The translations under genes and the position numbers were made by a program. Of a stretch of DNA of 64,000 bases, positions 51,664-62,559 are shown piece by piece. The stretch lies in the NCBI GenBank assembly GCA_030220185.1, contig JASPKZ010000424.1, positions 718,001 to 782,000 on the forward strand, written 5' to 3'. A model generated the notes under the pieces. That model was not told where the DNA came from and searched no databases. It was given only the letters and a program-made list of their open reading frames with translations. The DNA is from Diploptera punctata (taxonomy: Eukaryota; Arthropoda; Insecta; Blattodea; Blaberidae). Each line of letters opens with the position of its first letter. Within the stretch, counting starts at the first letter, position 1.

Positions 51664-52881
51664 ATAATGGAAGTCATAATCTTCTCATCGACTTCAACAG
51701 TCCTTTGCAAGGAAGATTGGAGAAGTCATTGAAACCCCTCGTTCCTTCACCAGAGCTCAGAAATACTCGTTCTCATGTTAATAACATAATTCCCGAAGTC
51801 GATTCTGAAGTTGATAATAATCCATTTGATTTTGTTGATCGTCAGACTAATGTAAACATTAGAAACTTAAACGATCCTTTTGAATTGGCTTATTATTATC
51901 CAGAAAACAATAATGATGCCAATACAGATCCTACAGAAGAAAACAAAGAAGATGTAGAACCTGAAGATGACAAAAATGCATCTTGTTGTGTTTTAGATAT
52001 TAGCACAAGCACTAACGTCAATCCAAACGAAGCAATTGGCGATGGACTCACAAATTCATTTATCGAAAACATCACTGATCCTTGTGTAGATATCTGCGTT
52101 AGTTTTTCAGATATTTCTCCAATAAAAAAACTACCATCTCGTACAGAAAACACTTTTGATAGACATCTAGAAGACAATAATGCAAATATAAATGTTAAAT
52201 TAGAAAATAACGCGTCTGAAATGTTAGATACTTCAGAAGAAGCATTAAAAGCAATTGTTGCAAATAGAGTTAATGTTTGTATTCAGAATGCTTTGAATCG
52301 TTCAAAATTATGTTACAATAATTTAGAATTGAATCAAGATGTAGATGTGCCTATTAGACAAAACACAAGTTTTCGTCATACTAGCTTTTCACAAAATGAT
52401 TGTACAAGAAAAATTAATATTTCTGCGACAGATTATACTAATAACACACAAACTTTTCGTCAGATACATAGAGTGTCATCTCAGCCCATATTAAAATCTA
52501 ATTGGTGCACACCTCAGAAAAATGCTAGTAGTTTTGAAGAGTCATGTGGTGAATTAAATAATGCAGTGTACAGTCCAGTATATTCAGGTTTAAGAGGGCG
52601 ATTAAGTGCTTCTTCATGTGAAATAATGAGAGTTACATCTCCAAGTTTTAAAAGTAAGACTGATTTATTGGAATGTGTTGGGAATTCGGATATGAGAAAT
52701 AGAAGTTGTATTGGAGCTTTGTGGAGTTCTGATAAGAAAACTAGGAATTTATTAACAAAGTTTGAAGAGAAATCAGAATTGCTCCCAGTAAGAAATTCTG
52801 GTAATGTAAATAATGAACTAACGGCAGAAGAACGATTCAGAAATATACGTAGTAATTATTCTAAATTTCTGGATAAGGAAG
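51664..52881 (+). CDS. internal exon of an unrecognised gene
   Basis: A 1,218-nt open stretch begins right after an acceptor (TTGTTTCAG) with a split codon and ends at a strong donor (GAAG|GTAAGT) with one base left over. There is no suitable in-frame ATG near the start, so this is an internal exon and the gene begins upstream. The product is acidic and low in hydrophobic segments, with short motifs LLIDFNSP, NNPFDFVDRQ, LNDPFELAYY, SFSDISPIKK, SPVYSGLRGRL and TAEERFRNIRSNYSKF. It looks like a largely disordered regulatory or scaffold protein. I do not recognise the family. Codon use and lack of stops over 405 codons in AT-rich DNA make it a real coding exon. Confidence 0.8.
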
Positions 52882-52916
52882 GTAAGTTATAATTGGATTT
52901 ATTAATCAAAATTACA

Positions 52917-53262
52917 GTGGGGAAGTAACATTATGAGATAAGATGTTAAATATAAAATTGGTACCTGGTAAGTCAATCGTCCTCAACTAAATTATTAAAT
53001 AGTTCCAATATGGAGGCCTTTCAAAATCAATGTTTCATCTTCTGCATTTTAACTGGTACTAATGGTATTGAAGTTGTACAGGTTGTACAACAGGTTTATG
53101 TCAACCTGTACAACAACATCAATACCATTGGTACCAGTTAAAATGCAGAAGATGAAACAGTGATTTTGAAAGGCCTCCATATTGGAACTATATAATAATT
53201 TAGTTGAGGACGCCTGACTTACCAGGTACCAATTTTATTTTTAACATCTTATTACATAACCT
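52917..53262. mobile_element. PLE-like palindrome 36 bp after exon donor
   Basis: Arms of about 150 bp meet near 53085 (GTTGTACAGGTTGTACAAC). Hammerhead-like module at 53140-53183 (plus) and inverse near 53005-53050. Outer ends contain CATTATGAGATAAGATG and AACATCTTATT. Confidence 0.7.
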
Positions 53263-53289
53263 CAATGGTGTTTTAATATGAATTTTAAA

Positions 53290-53575
53290 AGTCTTGATTA
53301 TGAGATAGTTTACAATTCTGTGGCACCATGCATAAAACCCATAACCCTCAAATTTAAAAAATGAGTTAATATTATTAATGTTATATTGGAGCTGTCATTT
53401 ATCATCCCTCAAATGTTGATTGCTGTACAATTAGTTAAATAGAAGATCCAGAGATGGACAACACATTGGAGGTTCACTTCAGATAGGAAACCTCCATGCA
53501 TGAATCTTCATTTTCTCAGAACTACTTAAATGAGGGTTATTGGTTTCATGCATGGTGCCACAGAATTCATAAATT
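53290..53575. repeat. fold-back repeat
   Basis: Inverted match of about 40 bp: 53308-53345 (CTGTGGCACCATGCAT, ATAACCCTCA) and 53530-53573. Confidence 0.6.
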
Positions 53576-53604
53576 GAGTGGGTTACATTTTTTTTTTTTT
53601 TTTT

Positions 53605-54480
53605 CCATCTCACCTCATAAAATTCTGTGTTTTCACAATACCGGTTTCAAAGGCCTTCTCCTTCTTCATCAACTTTGACTATTGATATTTTGACATTAGC
53701 ACCATATTCCAAACTGCCATCTGGTGTCAATTTTATGAACTTGGAGATAAAATTTTGCTCACTGGGAACTTCAAAATTCATGGTTCTATATTTGTTCTTC
53801 TGAATGAATATCTTTACCCAAACTGTTAATTCCAAAGGCTTCTCTAAACGTTACAAAAGTTTAGTTTCTCTGTTATGTGATTATCTAGCAAACTATGAAC
53901 TGCAATTGCTGATTTTTCGATTTCATCATTTTTATTATTTCAAAGTGCTCTTTCACAAGTTTCTGAATTCCTTTTAGTTTTCCCTATATATATATATACT
54001 TTTTTGCAGTTATTCCGGCTAATTTGATAAATTACCAATTTCTTATTATCTAGGACATTTTTACCTTTTTTATTAGATATTCGATGATTACCCAAGTTAA
54101 ATTTGTTAATCAGTGCCAATGTAATATAGAATTTTGTAATTTCTTTTTTTTTTTATTTTGTGTGTTCAGGATGGTAAGTAATTTTCTTGAATTGTTTCCA
54201 TTTCCTGGAAGTAGATTGTAGAGTTGTGTATTCTTAAAGAATTAACAGTTTGAAAAAAGATATACATTCAGAAGAAAAAATATAGATCCTTCAATTTTAA
54301 AGTTCCCATTGATCAAAATTTTATCTCCAAGTTCCTAAAATCAGCACCAGATGGCAGTTCAGAAGATGGTTGTAATGGCAAAATTTCAATAATCAGAGTT
54401 TTGACTGACAATTGAGGCAAATGCCTCTGAAACCAGTATCGTGAAAACATGGAACTATATAAAGTGAGATGAAAAAAACA
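53605..54480. mobile_element. PLE asymmetric palindrome with GIY-YIG remnant
   Basis: Minus arm of about 620 bp with degraded YIQISRNNCKKVYIYIGKTK, DEIEKSAIAVHSLL; plus arm about 54240-54480. Outer ends CTCACCTCAT and AAGTGAGATG. Hammerhead-like module about 53641-53690 (minus). Confidence 0.75.
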
Positions 54481-54561
54481 TATAACCAGCTCAGTTTAGG
54501 AATTATATTAGATATTTTCTCTGGATTTTAATAAATGACATTCTCAAATAAAATATATCTT

Positions 54562-55071
54562 AATATTTAATTTTAGGAAGTGATATTTTGATTATATTAT
54601 TTTCAGTCTGATCATCTTACCTCAATATTAATGTTGATTTGTTCTTGGACATGTTTCAAAACAATTCTGTTTTATCGTCAGCTTGTCCAGACTGGTTTGA
54701 TTTATGTTGCACACCCTGGATGTCAATGTCAGCTCCATCCTGTAACGTGTGCTGCTCATGTTTGGTCTGAAAAACATAATATAAATTCATACACTAAATT
54801 ATTAAAACAGTTAGAAAATACAAAAGAGCTGATATATATTGAGAAGAACAAAAACAGAGTTATGAATTTTGAAATACCAACGGAGCATGACCTTGTTTGG
54901 AGGTTCTTTGGCCAACCACAGGATGGAGCTGACATCGACATCCACGGTGTGTAACATAAATCAAACCAGCCTCGACAAGCTGACAATAAAACAGAATTGT
55001 TTTGAAACATGTCCAAGAACAAATCAACATTAATATTGAGGTAAGATGATCAGACTGAAAATAATATAATC
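54562..55071. mobile_element. PLE palindrome, same family as 9.5 kb
   Basis: 12-bp duplication AAAATATATCTT (54550-54561, 55072-55083). Right arm longer, reading AAHVWSEKHNINSYTKLL and MNFEIPTEHDLVWRFFGQ. Hammerhead-like module at 54980-55013. Confidence 0.85.
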
Positions 55072-55107
55072 AAAATATATCTTTTTCATATACCTCACTC
55101 ATTTTTT

Positions 55108-56330
55108 GCTTTCTCATTTTGGACTGGAATTTCTTGCATATGCGTATTGATCCAAACATTTTAAGAACTTTATTCTCAAATACTTATAATTTTTTTCTTC
55201 TCCCTTAAAGTAAGAATCCATGTTTTGCAACCATATAATATAATCAGAAGAATAACTGTTTTATATATTTTCAGTTTAATGTTTTTTGAGAGAAGTTTGG
55301 ATGATAAGAGACCCTGTAATACATTATAGCATACAGTTCTAGAATTGAGCCTAAGTATAATTTCTTTATGCATCTCATTCCTGTTTGTAATTATTATCCC
55401 TAGGTATTTGAATTCAGCTACTTTTTCAAAGTTTCCCTCATTTGTCATTAACTGTCCATTTCCATTATATAATCTATTTCTATATGTGAACAAATATTTA
55501 ATTTTATTGATGTTTACTTCCAGTCCCAATTTCTTAGAGTTAGGCCAATTTCTTAGTGTTAATAGTGTGTACATGTTGGACCTTAGTATCTCCTCTCCAT
55601 TGCCTAATAATACTACATCATCAGGATAAACTCTCATTTTGGACTGGAATTTCTTGCATATGCGTATTGATCCAAACATTTTAAGAACTTTATTCTCAAA
55701 TACTTATAATTTTTTTCTTCTCCCTTAAAGTAAGAATCCATGTTTTGCAACCATATAATATAATCAGAAGAATAACTGTTTTATATATTTTCAGTTTAAT
55801 GTTTTTTGAGAGAAGTTTGGATGATAAGAGACCCTGTAATACATTATAGCATACAGTTCTAGAATTGAGCCTAAGTATAATTTCTTTATGCATCTCATTC
55901 CTGTTTGTAATTATTATCCCTAGGTATTTGAATTCAGCTACTTTTTCAAAGTTTCCCTCATTTGTCATTAACTGTCCATTTCCATTATATAATCTATTTC
56001 TATATGTGAACAAATATTTAATTTTATTGATGTTTACTTCCAGTCCCAATTTCTTAGAGTTAGGCCAATTTCTTAGTGTTAATAGTGTGTACATGTTGGA
56101 CCTTAGTATCTCCTCTCCATTGCCTAATAATACTACATCATCAGGATAAACTAACATCTTATTAATACCATTGAGTTGTAGCCTTCTTCATCCTCTAAAG
56201 ATTTGATGGCATTATCTAGGACAAAATTGAATAGTAGAGGTGATAGTGCAACTCCTTGCTTTAACCCATTGTGAATTTCAAAAGTATCCGAAAACTATTT
56301 GCCTACTCTTTGTGCCATTTAGATACATTG
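55108..56330 (-). mobile_element. LINE RT with a 520-bp tandem duplication
   Basis: RT palm and thumb: GLKQGVALSPLLFNFVLD (about 56330-56215), YPDDVVLLGNGEE (Ala of YADD lost), GLEVNINKIKYL, EFKYLGIIITNRNEMHKEI, LYGCKTWILTLREKK. The block 55113-55632 is repeated at 55633-56152. Confidence 0.8.
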
Positions 56331-56384
56331 AAATAAGTGTAACTTTCTAGGAACCATCATTCCTATCCGAGTTAATGTTTTCCA

Positions 56385-56800
56385 ATCATTCTCTATATCT
56401 TCTGCTTCTCTCAAATCATGGCTAATGTTTTCTCCCACCTCATTCTTGGCCTGCCTACTGAGTGCTTCCCCTCTAGTTTTTAAGCCCTTCTTTCATTTCT
56501 CATTTGGGGCCCATCGCAGTCTATTAGACTAAACTGTTCTTATTATTATTTAATTTTAGGAAGTGATATTTTGAGGTTATTTTAATTATATTATTTTTAG
56601 TCTGATCATCTTACCTCGATATTAATGTTGATTTGTTCTTGGACATGTTTCAAAACAAATCAACATTAATATTGAGGTAAGATGATCAGACTAAAAAAAT
56701 ATAATGTTCTTATTATATTTGGTTTCCTATAAATATCATGTAGCTCACTGTTATGCAGTCTCCTCCATTTGCCTGTATGTTCATTTCTCTTTGATCTAAA
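56385..56800 (-). mobile_element. LINE RT tail split by a PLE
   Basis: Inverse of the GHVARM/GKPEGK family on both sides (56385-56546 and 56705-56800) of a PLE palindrome. Confidence 0.7.
56547..56704. mobile_element. PLE minimal palindrome inside a LINE
   Basis: 12-bp duplication TGTTCTTATTAT (56535-56546, 56705-56716). Same family as 9.5 kb; arms meet at CATGTTTCAAAACAAATCAA (about 56650). Confidence 0.85.
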
Positions 56801-56849
56801 AAAATTCATATCAAGATTATCTTTTTTATATATATATATAATTCTTCAG

Positions 56850-57100
56850 ACTGCGATGGGCAGGACATGTTGCATATATGGGGTATAAAAGACTTGCATG
56901 GAAGCTTCTTGTAGGAAAGCCAGAAGGAAAACGCCCAATTGGTAGACTAAGAATGAGGTGGGAGAATAACATTAACTATGATTTGAGGGAAGTAGATCAT
57001 ACAGGGAATGATTGGAAAGCATTAGCTCAGGATAGGGATGTATGGAGAGCGTATGTCCGAGCGGCCATGAACCTACAGGTTCGATAGTGCCAGTGAGTAA
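56850..57100 (+). mobile_element. LINE RT tail
   Basis: LRWAGHVAYMGYKRLAWKLL, VGKPEGKRPIGRLRMRWENN and DVWRAYVRAAMNLQVR to a stop; ends in GTAAGTAAGTATATATA. Confidence 0.75.
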
Positions 57101-57104
57101 GTAA

Positions 57105-57468
57105 GTATATATAATTCTTCTGTATGTGTGTATGTCACTCCTCCTAAATGACTGTACCAATTTTGATGAAACTTTTTGTATGTGATTGACCTGAAGCGAG
57201 AATTTAAATATTGCTCTAGCAGTCACAATTTTCAATGTTTCACAGTGAAACTCAGCATAATCTATTAAAATAAACCTAGGTAGATTTTGTCCAAAAATGA
57301 GCTAAATCCAACAATTAGAAATGGAGGTTTATCTGAAATCCAAAATTAAAAAGTGACTAGCAATTGCCATATTTGGTTTGTCTCAGTGTATATCATACAA
57401 TTTAATTAACCTTTAATATTTCATTTATTTAGGCGTACCAGTGCATGTCAAGTATTAGCTAGTATTGT
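57105..57468 (+). mobile_element. Helitron-like non-autonomous repeat
   Basis: Starts TATATATAATTCTTCTGTATG, contains CCAATTTTGATGAAACTTTT and ends GTATTAGCTAGT, typical of insect Helitron derivatives. Confidence 0.45.
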
Positions 57469-57518
57469 TATAAATTATTATTGTAATTTTTTAATGTGTT
57501 AATTTATTTATTTTACAG

Positions 57519-57550
57519 GTTCACCAACTGTCTCCATTAAAAATGAGAAG
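57519..57550 (+). CDS. small internal exon of the same unrecognised gene
   Basis: 32 nt between ATTTTACAG and GTAAGT. It restores the split Gly codon left by the 51664-52881 exon and reads GSPTVSIKNEK with no frame conflict, ending in phase 0. Support is from splice sites and phase only. Confidence 0.6.
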
Positions 57551-58266
57551 GTAAGTATCTGAACACAACTGGAAAAAGTATTAAAAATGTGTTTCAGTGC
57601 ATGAGATCTTACTTATGATTGATATTTCTGCTATCAGCAGGTGTGAAGATCACAGCATTTTAAAATGTCCTCTCACTATAGCAATTCTGCTCTCAGTTCT
57701 AGTTTTACTGTAAACAAACTTGCATAAGATATTACTTCACCTTCTCCATCTATTAGGGGAACTGTTGTGCTACTGTTACCCGCCATATGACTGAATTGTG
57801 TACAGAACTGTCATCGATAGAAACATTGTTCTTAGGCAACATCATATTTTGTGGGAAATAAGACTGAATAACAAGGTAAGATGGTACCAATAATTAGGAA
57901 CTTCCATTTATTATTTATTTATGACAAGAAATTATATATGGACCTACCTAATTAGACGTTTATGCTTTTTTCATGATGTTGGTAGATAACCTTTATTTAC
58001 GATTTCATTATGAACAGAACTTATGCTCTGTGATGACTTATCTGTAATTCTGCTGTTATTTTCACCACATACCCAATGGCTAGTGTAGGATATTTTTCAC
58101 CAAACTGTTTCAAAACATTCAAAATAATTTTCTTTCTGCTTTTCAAATGCTTTCCTTTCCAATAAATTCTACAAAGTGGCCATTTTGAAACAACTAAAAT
58201 ACCAATATATTCTGTATTGTGTGTGCATAAGAATAAAACTGTGCTTATTTAATCTACTAAAATTGT

Positions 58267-59103
58267 TAAGTTATGTAGATAGGAAATAACACTATGAGGT
58301 TCTTTAATATTGTTTATTTTTTATCATTTCACTCACCTCATACTTCATAATTTATAGCAGACCCAGGGTTTCTTCACGTAATTCGTGACATTGTCAATGC
58401 TGCGTCATGTTCACAACTGACGTCCAACGGCCTTCTATCCTGCAGACTGACCTCCGCGCCATCTGGTGGCCGACCGAAGAATTTCCAAATCAGGCCTCTT
58501 TCTTTATAACCGGGTATTTCAAAATTCATAGTTGTATTTTCATTCTTGCATATGTAAATTTTTTCCCAAATTGTGAGTTCCTTCGGTTTTTCCAATTGTT
58601 TAAGTAATTTTGTTTTGGTTTCTATTCTATGTTTTTCTGACCAGGCATGTGCAGCTATTGCAGATTTTTCGGTTTCTCCATTTTTAACATTTCTGAGGTG
58701 TTCTTTTAAAAGAACACCTCAGAAATGTTAAAAATGGAGAAACCGAAAAATCTGCAATAGCTGCACATGCCTGGTCAGAAAAACATAGAATAGAAACCAA
58801 AAACAAAATTACTTAAACAATGGAAAAACCGAAGGAACTCACAATTTGGGAAAAATTTACATATGCAAGAATGAAAATACAACTATGAATTTTGAAATAC
58901 CCGGTTATAAAGAAGAGGCCTGATTTGGAAATTCTTCGGTCGGCCACCAGATGGCGCGGAGGTCAGTCTGCAGGATAGAAGGCCGTTGGACGTCAGTTGT
59001 GAACATGACGCAGCATTGACAATGTCACGAATTACGTGAAGAAACCCTGGGTCTGCTATAAATTATGAAGTATGAGGTGAGTGAAATGATAAAAAATAAA
59101 CAA
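58267..59103. mobile_element. PLE palindrome, ~385-bp arms
   Basis: 12-bp duplication TACTAAAATTGT (58255-58266, 59104-59115). Arms 58327-58707 and 58708-59085 meet at TTCTTTTAAAAGAA. Encodes the GIY-YIG end (EKPKELTIWEKIYICKNENT). Left outer end has the complete terminal module. Hammerhead-like modules 58356-58401 (minus) and 59012-59057 (plus). Confidence 0.9.
59012..59057 (+). ncRNA. hammerhead ribozyme-like module
   Basis: Helix I AGCA/TGCT, core TTGACAAT (two core changes), helix II TCACG/CGTGA, GAAAC, helix III ACC/GGT, cleavage triplet GTC. Confidence 0.5.
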
Positions 59104-59614
59104 TACTAAAATTGTAATTATATATTTTAAGATTCTCCCATGTAACTTAAAATTGACATGTGCTAGATAATACATATTTTTATTTTTCTTATTTTCTTTA
59201 TTTCGAGTGTTAGGTTGGGAACTAGATTTTCTTACACACTCGAAGGTAAAATCATTATTTGTCCAATGAAAATGCAGTCATACATCTGCTTTGTTTACAT
59301 TACAACTGGAACTTAGCTCACAAGAGCTATAGCAGGAATCCCAAACTACGACCTACAGGGTGGATATGGCCCTCCATCACTTTCTATCCGGTCCCTGTAG
59401 GCCTATAATATTAGTCTATCAGTAATGGAACAAGACCAGTGAAATATTGAACTTTTATAGGAAAATATCACTATGAGGTTATATATGAGTGAAATATATT
59501 ATAATGAAATAACAAGAAAAGTAGCACATTAACACACACACAATAAGAATAATAATAACAACAATATATTAAGGTATAATTTTTATCACTCACCTCATAT
59601 TGTTCTTCATATTT

Positions 59615-59665
59615 GACTATAAACTAGTTTCGGAACATAGTTTCTGTTCCATCCTCAGTATCGTC
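59615..59665 (-). ncRNA. hammerhead ribozyme-like module
   Basis: Helix I GAC-g-ATA paired with TAT-a-GTC, core CTGAGGA (consensus, N7=G), extra T, 6-bp helix II GGAACA/TGTTCC, GAAAC, helix III AC/GT, H17=T. One of the two best matches in the window; overlaps the end of the GIY-YIG ORF. Confidence 0.6.
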
Positions 59666-60067
59666 ACAACCGTTGTTCTGTCGTCTTGAAGAGCTGTCCT
59701 TCGCTCCTTCTATTGGCTGACTGAAAAACCTCGAAACCAGATCATTCTCACCGGGAATTTCAAAGTTCATCAATTTCTTCTTTTCGCTCTTTTGAATGTA
59801 GATCTTTTCCCAAACAGTAAGTTCTTTTGGTTTTTCTATTTGTTTTAATAATTTAGCTTCTTTCTCGATAAGATGTTTTTCAGACCATGCATGGGCAGCC
59901 ACTGCAGATGTTTCTACTTCCCCTTTCTTGACATTCCTGAGATGTTCTTTCACTCTAGTTTTCAAATTTCTCTTAGTATTTCCTATGTAGAATTTCTTAC
60001 ATTTAATCTGATAAATCCCTGATTTGTTTTCTTCTTTTATTTTTTCGTTTTTATTAGGTCTAATCAA
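59624..60067 (-). CDS. PLE GIY-YIG endonuclease domain, open frame
   Basis: 147 codons open to a stop at 59624. KSGIYQIKCKKFYIGNTKRN matches the GIY-YIG motif except that the residues between (normally KxCxKxYIG) are shortened by deletion; then AVAAHAWSEKHLIEKEAK, ELTVWEKIYIQKSEKKK and LMNFEIPGENDLVSRFFSQP. No RT domain is attached, so it is a fragment, not a full protein; likely non-functional because of truncation and the loop deletion. Confidence 0.7.
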   Translation of the reverse strand: MIRPNKNEKIKEENKSGIYQIKCKKFYIGNTKRNLKTRVKEHLRNVKKGEVETSAVAAHAWSEKHLIEKEAKLLKQIEKPKELTVWEKIYIQKSEKKKLMNFEIPGENDLVSRFFSQPIEGAKDSSSRRQNNGCDDTEDGTETMFRN

Positions 60068-60329
60068 TCTACTGACGCTGTAGTCATTATTGGGTGCTAA
60101 CCTTATGTTGAAATCTTTAAAAATTGTTTGAAACTTGTAGTGTTTTAATGGATGATATGTGAATTTCTGAATTTTACATTTTCTTCTTTTACTTTTAGAA
60201 GAGTGCTTTGATTAATAAATTTTTGTCTTTTAGAACTTGTTTAAGTTTCAAAAAATGTTTAAAAAAGATTAAAAAAAACATAAAGGTGTTTCTTAACTTT
60301 TTTAGTTCTAGCATATAATTTATTTACAG

Positions 60330-60402
60330 GTGAAAGCAGATGATTCAGTTTTCCTAGAGGCAAAAAACATGGCCTTCATGTTCAGTAGTTTCACACAATC
60401 AC
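60330..60402 (+). CDS. internal exon of the same unrecognised gene
   Basis: 73 nt between TTATTTACAG and GTAAGT, entered in phase 0 and left in phase 1. Reads VKADDSVFLEAKNMAFMFSS followed by FTQS. The gene presumably continues past it, but I find no further convincing exon before 64000. Confidence 0.6.
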
Positions 60403-60555
60403 GTAAGTATTTCTATTACAACTGTTGCCTGTGCATGTGTAATTTTAGATATGGTATGAAATTTATATTGTAATACCTAAGTTCAATTAGTGGCTGAGAA
60501 ATTCTGAGGCTGTTCGTTTCTTCACACCGACCACTAGTTGCTAAACACATTGATA

Positions 60556-60856
60556 TTCATGGTGAAATTAAATGTTTCTTACCTCTCCTCATATAAATCT
60601 TCTAAGTAGATCATGATTTCAAGACCATTAACGGTCTCATCTTCAGTACTTCTTTGGCGACTGATGTTATGTTGATCGGAAGAAACTCTTCTTCCCTCTA
60701 ACATCAGTTGCCAAAGAAGTACTGAAGATGAGACCGTTATGGTCTTGAAATCGTGATCTACTTAGAAGATTTATATGAGGAGAGGTAAGAAACATTTAAT
60801 TGCACCATAAATTAAACCTCATAGTGATTAATTCCTATAAAAGTTAAACGTTGATA
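60556..60856. mobile_element. PLE palindrome, family C
   Basis: Arms meet near 60695. Flanked by a 43-bp direct repeat (60513-60555, 60857-60899). Right side has the full terminal module. Hammerhead-like modules 60604-60650 (minus) and 60717-60763 (plus). Confidence 0.85.
60717..60763 (+). ncRNA. hammerhead ribozyme-like module
   Basis: Helix I AAGTA/TACTT, core CTGAAGA, extra T, helix II GAGACC/GGTCTT, GAAA, helix III ATC/GAT, cleavage position C. Core fits the consensus. Confidence 0.6.
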
Positions 60857-60894
60857 TTCGTTTCTTCACACCAACCACTAGTTGCTAAACACAT

Positions 60895-61565
60895 TGATAG
60901 TTTGATCTTAAATATTAAATTTATCACTTCTTTATTTAAACTTTTATAGGAATAAATCACTATGAGGTTTAATTTATGGTTAAATTAAAATGCTTCATAC
61001 CTCATCTCATATCCAATCTTCTAAGTAGATATTTCAAAGCCTTGGCAGCTTCATCTTCAGTACTTTATTGTCAACTCAACAAGAAAGTACTGAAAATGAA
61101 GCCGCCAAGGCTTTGAAATCGCAATCTACTTAGAAGACTGGATATGAAGCATTTTAATTTATTCATTATCACTTCTTACTGAAAGACAAATTTTATTTGA
61201 AGAGAAAAAAATATATATACCTGAATCAGGATTTGAAACCAATGTCTCTAGTTTTGTACAGTAGTGCTCTGACCGCTAAGGTATCAGGCTTCCAATCCAA
61301 ATGAATATATTTCTCTTATTTATATATATGAATTCCTGCGTGCCGAGGCTATGAACTTTTTGTTCTACACTCCGTCTGCAGCTTCTTTCAACAAAAAGAC
61401 TTTATTGGATATCAACACCACATTTGTAGTCAGTGAAGCTTATTTTCAATCTTAAATGTTAAATTTATCACTTCTTACTGAGAGACAAATTTTATTTGAA
61501 GAGAAAAATATATAGGGTTTCAAATCCCAATTAAGAGTTTTCTCTTCAAATAAAACATTGATAGT
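60895..61565 (-). mobile_element. SINE-T2, interrupted by a PLE
   Basis: 60900-60932 resumes at 61178; tRNA-like head about 61225-61295 (inverse GGTATCAGGCT ... GATTTGAAACC), body 61300-61480, another inverted tail near 61490-61560. Confidence 0.6.
60933..61165. mobile_element. PLE palindrome, family C
   Basis: 12-bp duplication TTATCACTTCTT (60921-60932, 61166-61177). Module at 61085-61131: AAGTA/TACTT, GAAGCC/GGCTTT. Left outer end carries the terminal module. Confidence 0.85.
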
Positions 61566-61799
61566 TATCGCTCATGTTTGCACGATAGCAAAATGTTCAG
61601 TGGTATTATCTGTGATTTAGTCTAGCGATAAACCACCAAAGTTTACTGAAATTTCCACTAGAGGCAATAAATCTATGGTGCGCAGTATAATAGGCTTAAG
61701 TCAAAAAATCAAACTTTTCAGGGCAAGCAAATTAAACTTCAAGGTGATCTCTAAAAAAAAATCATGTTTATCTAGATATTCTGTGTTTTGGAATATAAA

Positions 61800-62310
61800 A
61801 AGCATTCTTTAGCAAACAAAAATTGAAAAAGAAGCTAACTTTGAAACATTTGACAAAACCTTTGGATTTGACAGTTTGGGAAAAGATTATACTTTCAGAA
61901 GAACAAATTTAGATCCGTGAATTTTTTAATTTCTAATGAACAAGGTTTGATCTCAAAGTTCATAAATCAATATTAGATGGCAGCTTTGAAGATGAAGGTG
62001 TAGATGAAAGTTTCAACAGGCGTAAAGATGACTGAAGATAGGAAAGATATTTTCAAAAACTAGTCCTGTGCTTTGAAGAATACGGAGCCAATGAACAAGG
62101 TTTGATCTCAAAGTTCATAAATCAATATTAGATGGCAGCTTTGAAGACGAAGGTGTAGATGAAAATTTCAACAGGCGTAAAGATGGCTGAAGATAGAAAA
62201 AATATTTTCAGAAACTGGTCCTGTGCTTTGAAGAATACAGAGTTTATGAGGTGAGATACTCACAACTCATTGATTTATTTTTAACTTGAAAGCTTCATAA
62301 TGTTGTTTCC
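61800..62310 (+). mobile_element. PLE 3' region with tandem 155-bp repeat
   Basis: LDLTVWEKI-type endonuclease end (61855-61900), then two tandem copies of a 155-bp unit (about 61936-62090, 62091-62245), each ending in a hammerhead-like module (62026-62075, 62180-62230), then ATGAGGTGAGATACTCAC and GCTTCATAATGTTGTTTCCC. Confidence 0.75.
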
Positions 62311-62339
62311 CATAATAAATTTATAAAACTTATTGTCAT

Positions 62340-62520
62340 TATCATCTTCTTTCACGGATTAGGTCGTTGCCTATTCCAATCTCACATCTGTTCAGCCCAG
62401 CACTTTCTTGGCCTCCCTATCGATCTTCGTCCTCCAGGATTATACATCAGTGCCATCTTTGGTGTCCTATCTTTTGTCATTCTTTGCAGATGTTCTATAC
62501 AATTGTTCCTGTGTTCTTCT
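62340..62520 (-). mobile_element. LINE 3' end
   Basis: Related to 30505-30655; CATTATCATCTTC start and TCTCACATCTGTTCAGCCC. Confidence 0.45.
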
Positions 62521-62559
62521 ATTTGTTGAAGAAGTGGTTGTATTACTCCACCAAGTGGT

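Larger units (their letters stand above)
57600..59340 (-). repeat. repeat G, copy 2, split by a PLE
   Basis: 57600-58266 and 59104-59340 together match 30715-31720 in inverse orientation. Includes the transposase-like ILNVLKQFGEKYPTLAI fragment (about 58145-58030). Confidence 0.55.
59540..60250 (-). mobile_element. PLE 3' region, single arm
   Basis: Outer end CACTCACCTCATATTG at 59588. A family C terminal signature (CTTTTATAGGAAAATATCAC) lies just outside at 59452. Confidence 0.7.

Noticed and set aside
60604..60763. Bacterial-type terminator or riboswitch hairpins at palindromes
   Set aside because: Context is eukaryotic; hairpins are explained by inverted retroelement copies.
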